Shown here in pieces: positions 5,288-7,794 of a stretch of 7,794 nt of DNA; position 1 is the first letter of the stretch, and the number at the start of each line of letters is the position of its first letter. Location of the stretch: NCBI GenBank assembly GCA_002713555.1, contig PATG01000053.1, forward strand, positions 2,415 to 10,208, in the 5' to 3' direction. The position numbers were made by a program, and so were the translations under genes. The notes under the pieces were generated by a model, which had not been told where the DNA came from, searched no databases, and saw nothing but the letters and a program-made list of their open reading frames with translations. This DNA comes from Planctomycetaceae bacterium (GTDB lineage Bacteria > Planctomycetota > Planctomycetia > Pirellulales > Lacipirellulaceae).

Positions 5288-6187
5288 ATGGGTACTAAAG
5301 GAGAAGCATTTGCCGGGTTGGCCGTCGCATTGGTGACACCATTTAGAGATGGCCAAGTGGATTACGATTTATTCCGCGATCAAATCGAATTTCAGATTGC
5401 CGCGGGTACAGGCACACTTTGTCCTGTGGGTACCACCGGAGAATCTCCCACGCTCTCGCACGAGGAGCACGAACGGGTCATTGCATTTGTCTGCGAGACG
5501 GCGGATTCACGCATTAAAGTGATGCCCGGTACTGGATCCAATAGTACGGACGAAGCCCTTCGTCTGACCAAGTCAGCCGAACAGGCAGGAGCCGACGCAG
5601 CCTTGCAGGTCGCTCCCTATTACAACAAGCCCACCCAGCAAGGATTTTACGAACACTTCAAATGTCTGGCCGAAAACACTGGTTTGCCCCAGTGCATTTA
5701 CAACATCCCAGGTCGTACTGGCAAAAACATTGAGCCCGAAACGATCATCCGACTGGCCGAACTCGAAAACATCGACCTGGTCAAAGAAGCAACCGGTTCA
5801 TTGGACCAGGCATCCGAGATACTCAACAACACCAACTTGACCGTGTTGAGCGGTGACGACAGCCTGACGCTGCCCCTGATGTCAGTTGGTGCCCAGGGTG
5901 TTATTTCGGTCGTAGGCAACATCGTTCCGGAAGACATGATTTCATTGATTGCCGCTGTGAATTCTGGAGATCTTGCTGAAGCACAGCGATGGCATCACAA
6001 ACTCTTTCCTCTCTGCCGCGATATGTTGGGGCTGTCAACGAACCCAATCCCCGTTAAAGCAGCCATGAAAATTTTGGGACGCGATACGGGCGAAATGCGA
6101 TTGCCCATGACGCCTCTCAACGAAGAAGAAGTCTTGCTGCAAAAAACACTGGCAGAATACGGCCTGGGACAACAAGTCGCCGTTTGA
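5288..6187 (+). CDS. dapA: 4-hydroxy-tetrahydrodipicolinate synthase
   Basis: DapA condenses pyruvate and L-aspartate 4-semialdehyde, the first committed step to diaminopimelate and lysine. It is a cytoplasmic TIM barrel, usually a tetramer. The product is 299 aa, the normal length. The Schiff-base lysine is K166 (LVKEATG); the catalytic triad positions are T50 in GTTGE, and Y138 with R143 in [13 protein letters not shown] (111-115) and SGDD (188-191) are also intact. These are the features of DapA rather than of the related N-acetylneuraminate lyase or KDG aldolase branches, though class-I aldolase substrate calls from sequence keep some doubt. Diaminopimelate is needed for peptidoglycan, which planctomycetes do make. 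It converges with the beta-propeller gene, 119 bases apart. Confidence 0.95.
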   Translation: MGTKGEAFAGLAVALVTPFRDGQVDYDLFRDQIEFQIAAGTGTLCPVGTTGESPTLSHEEHERVIAFVCETADSRIKVMPGTGSNSTDEALRLTKSAEQAGADAALQVAPYYNKPTQQGFYEHFKCLAENTGLPQCIYNIPGRTGKNIEPETIIRLAELENIDLVKEATGSLDQASEILNNTNLTVLSGDDSLTLPLMSVGAQGVISVVGNIVPEDMISLIAAVNSGDLAEAQRWHHKLFPLCRDMLGLSTNPIPVKAAMKILGRDTGEMRLPMTPLNEEEVLLQKTLAEYGLGQQVAV

Positions 6188-6306
6188 GTGAGGCCGGGTT
6201 CCAGTTGGCAATAGGTAAGCGAGAAACAATTGGGCAAAGAGAATAAATCAGGGCTTAAGTTTTCTACATCAGAGCCAGTCTATCCCGATTTGCAACGGCA
6301 TCTTAA

Positions 6307-7587
6307 TTATTCTTCAATTGCCACTAAATACTCCTGTCGCTCTTCATTCTTGCCAATGGCATAACGATGGTACAATCGTCCGTCGCATGGTGTCGGGGTG
6401 GCAAATACTTCGTCCCCAAGTTGATTTTCAGCAATCGCCTGATAGCTCTCAGGCGATGCAGCAAACACAAAAGTTGTGCCGCGCTCGTTGGTGACATAGA
6501 TATTATTCCCTACATAGAGGGGAGAAGAACTTACCGGCCCTTGGAGTCGCTCCTTCCACATTTCTTCACCATCGTACGCTCGATAGCAGTGCGCTACTCC
6601 ATTGTCCGCCACGGCATAGATGTAACCCTTGATGGCTAACATGGATTGTTCGTAGCACTTGGTCGTGTTCTGCCAAACCACATCATGCTCACCATCCGCA
6701 CGAATAGCCAGCGTGAAATTGTCCGGGTAACCGCCGCTGGCAAATGCCAGCCCCAAGTTGCTGTCCCAGATCATGGTTCCACAAGTAGCCCTTGTGGTGG
6801 CCTCGTTTGACCAAAGCTCCTGACCCGTGCGGGGATCGTAAGACACAATCTTGTAATTGCCACTCATGATCAGTTGAGAACGGCCATTCAGATTGGCCTC
6901 AATGGGTGTCGAGTACGACAAGCTCTGGGGACGCGGAGCTTTCCAAACCAGGTGTCCATCGGAAGTGTCGACACCATACAGGCCACTATCAGGGCCATCG
7001 AATTCGGTAGATACGACCAACAGGTCCTTCACGAGAATTGGTGAGGAACCAAATCCAAACTGGAACTGCTGTGGATCAAAGGCTGCGACGCGCCGCTGCC
7101 AAATTGGTTTGCCCTCCAGATCGAAGGCGGTGACACACGCTGCATAATCGTTATTGAATAAGGCATAAACTTGTTTGCCATCACAAGCGACCGTCGGGCT
7201 GGCATGGGTGTTGTTGCCGTGGATTTTTTCTGGAAGTCTGCCTTCATGCACGGGCGTTTGCCTGAGAAGCTTGCCACTAGCACGATCCAGGACCAAGAGC
7301 ATTTGAACGGCCGCTTTTTCATCGCAGGTGGTGAGGTAAATGCGATCGCCCATGACAGTGGGCGAAGAATGCCCCCTGCCCGGAAGCGGCGTTCGCCAGG
7401 CAATCGAAGTGGACGCATCCCACGTAACGGGCGCTGTAGCCCCGGGTGCAGCATGATTATCACCACTGGGACCGCGCCACTGTGGCCAGCTACTCTGTGG
7501 CCAGGAATTCTGTGAGCCATCATCGGCACAGCCAAAAGTTGCTGCCCCCCAAAAAACGATCACCATCAGCCGCCAGAAACAAGCCAT
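6307..7587 (-). CDS. Exported PQQ-like beta-propeller repeat protein
   Basis: This 426-aa protein has a hydrophobic N-terminal segment (residues 6-19) ending in FGC at 18-20, so it is exported, possibly as a lipoprotein anchored at Cys 20; the lipobox (TFGC) is not ideal, and an ordinary signal peptide is an alternative. After a WPQWRGP segment (about 34-40) come repeated blades with the PQQ-type pattern of SSP/THASP, a strand, then an LDxxxGKxxW-like turn, for example AFDLEGKPIW, GVDTSDGHLVW, SYDPRTGQELW and AYDGEEMW, consistent with a seven- or eight-bladed BamB-like propeller. No quinoprotein dehydrogenase active-site residues are evident, so it is probably a binding or scaffold protein rather than an enzyme. 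Planctomycetes carry many such paralogues of unknown role. AGGAGG five bases upstream fixes the start. It follows the prenyltransferase-repeat gene by 67 bases and is likely in one operon with it. Confidence 0.9.
   Translation of the reverse strand: MACFWRLMVIVFWGAATFGCADDGSQNSWPQSSWPQWRGPSGDNHAAPGATAPVTWDASTSIAWRTPLPGRGHSSPTVMGDRIYLTTCDEKAAVQMLLVLDRASGKLLRQTPVHEGRLPEKIHGNNTHASPTVACDGKQVYALFNNDYAACVTAFDLEGKPIWQRRVAAFDPQQFQFGFGSSPILVKDLLVVSTEFDGPDSGLYGVDTSDGHLVWKAPRPQSLSYSTPIEANLNGRSQLIMSGNYKIVSYDPRTGQELWSNEATTRATCGTMIWDSNLGLAFASGGYPDNFTLAIRADGEHDVVWQNTTKCYEQSMLAIKGYIYAVADNGVAHCYRAYDGEEMWKERLQGPVSSSPLYVGNNIYVTNERGTTFVFAASPESYQAIAENQLGDEVFATPTPCDGRLYHRYAIGKNEERQEYLVAIEE
7480..7519. repeat. 15-bp tandem repeat, about 2.7 copies, inside the propeller gene
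   Basis: CTGTGGCCAG recurs at 7480-7489 and 7495-7504, with a degenerate third copy CTGTGAGCCA at 7510-7519, each 15 bases apart. It encodes the five-residue steps in NSWPQSSWPQW near the mature N-terminus, so a WPQ unit has been duplicated in frame. Confidence 0.6.
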
Positions 7588-7592
7588 CGAAA

Positions 7593-7598
7593 CCTCCT
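7593..7598 (-). promoter_or_regulatory. Ribosome binding site of the propeller gene
   Basis: AGGAGG on the minus strand, five bases before the ATG at 7587. It decides the start. Confidence 0.75.
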
Positions 7599-7654
7599 GG
7601 AGTTCACCAAAAAAGACCCCTCAACAGGATCGGTCGCAACTTCACCAGCAAAGT

Positions 7655-7794
7655 CTACAAGCCATGGTGAATTTTCTCCAGTTGATAAATTGGCAGATGC
7701 CGGTAGTAGACCTCCAGCATATAGATAGACAGGCAAGTTACATACAATCGGCCACCTGAAGCACCCCAGGCATCGCCATCAGGGCTCCAGCTAC
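7655..7794 (-). CDS. Prenyltransferase/squalene-oxidase-repeat protein, C-terminal fragment
   Basis: The minus strand enters the window at the right edge in an open frame and runs 45 codons to a TAG at 7655-7657; the start lies outside. The visible part reads SWSPDGDAWGASGGRLYVT, then CLSIYMLEVYYRHLPIYQL. The W-G-x-x-GG-R-(I/L)-Y-x-T pattern, then a helix ending LEVYYRxLPxY, is the typical C-terminus of planctomycete proteins with alpha/alpha-toroid prenyltransferase/squalene-oxidase repeats. Their function is unknown; many are predicted to be exported or surface-associated. It probably shares a transcript with the propeller gene 67 bases downstream. Confidence 0.85.
   Translation of the reverse strand, partial: SWSPDGDAWGASGGRLYVTCLSIYMLEVYYRHLPIYQLEKIHHGL

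Noticed and set aside
6245..6292. Terminator between the convergent dapA and propeller genes
   Set aside because: AAATCAGGG and CCCGATTT can pair only with a bulge and a loop of about 30 bases, and no T tract follows on either strand.
1..7794. Window ends both show GCTAC (1-5 and 7790-7794), suggesting a circular or repeat-bounded element
   Set aside because: Five bases match by chance easily. Both ends cut through coding sequence, and the two cut proteins (HEPN-like and prenyltransferase-repeat) do not join into one.

Overview
The window looks like a piece of a planctomycete chromosome, most likely from the Pirellulales. The evidence is a PQQ-like beta-propeller protein with the planctomycete-style WPQWRGP start, sitting next to the C-terminus of a prenyltransferase/squalene-oxidase-repeat protein. 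Short, loosely packed operons, several genes without a clear Shine-Dalgarno and a base composition near 50-55% GC (estimated by eye) also fit. This assignment is inference from protein style, not from a marker gene.

Left part (1-1865, all minus strand). From a strong-looking sigma70-type promoter (1837-1865) the reading order is rnc (RNase III, 826-1581), a 123-codon gene of a widespread uncharacterised family starting MWLSTKHGFYS (381-752), and a gene running off the left edge (1-342) whose visible part resembles a HEPN-type helical domain. A 12-bp perfect palindrome lies directly before the second gene's start, where a ribosome binding site would be expected. A 16-bp perfect palindrome lies in the 5' part of rnc. 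The RNase III lacks one of its usual metal-binding aspartates (Ala at the E. coli D114 position). This three-gene RNA-themed cluster is the most interesting part of the window.

Middle part (1866-4451). A non-coding stretch of about 400 bases carries a hairpin followed by a T-rich tract, a G7 element and a possible 39-codon ORF. It precedes mgtE (2267-3631, plus), a complete Mg2+ channel/transporter with MgtE_N, CBS and five-helix membrane domains. Converging on it is a 111-residue, mostly helical unknown protein (3697-4032, minus). The 420-base gap upstream of that gene and of pdxJ contains a second copy of the G7 element and a hairpin before pdxJ.

Right part (4452-7794). pdxJ (pyridoxine 5'-phosphate synthase) and dapA (4-hydroxy-tetrahydrodipicolinate synthase) follow each other on the plus strand, each with a good Shine-Dalgarno and all key residues. 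Converging from the right edge on the minus strand are the last 45 codons of a prenyltransferase/squalene-oxidase-repeat protein and, 67 bases on, an exported PQQ-like beta-propeller protein (6307-7587). These two are probably co-transcribed.

Apart from the left-hand cluster and the intergenic elements, the genes are ordinary housekeeping genes. I see no mobile element, CRISPR array, rRNA or tRNA.
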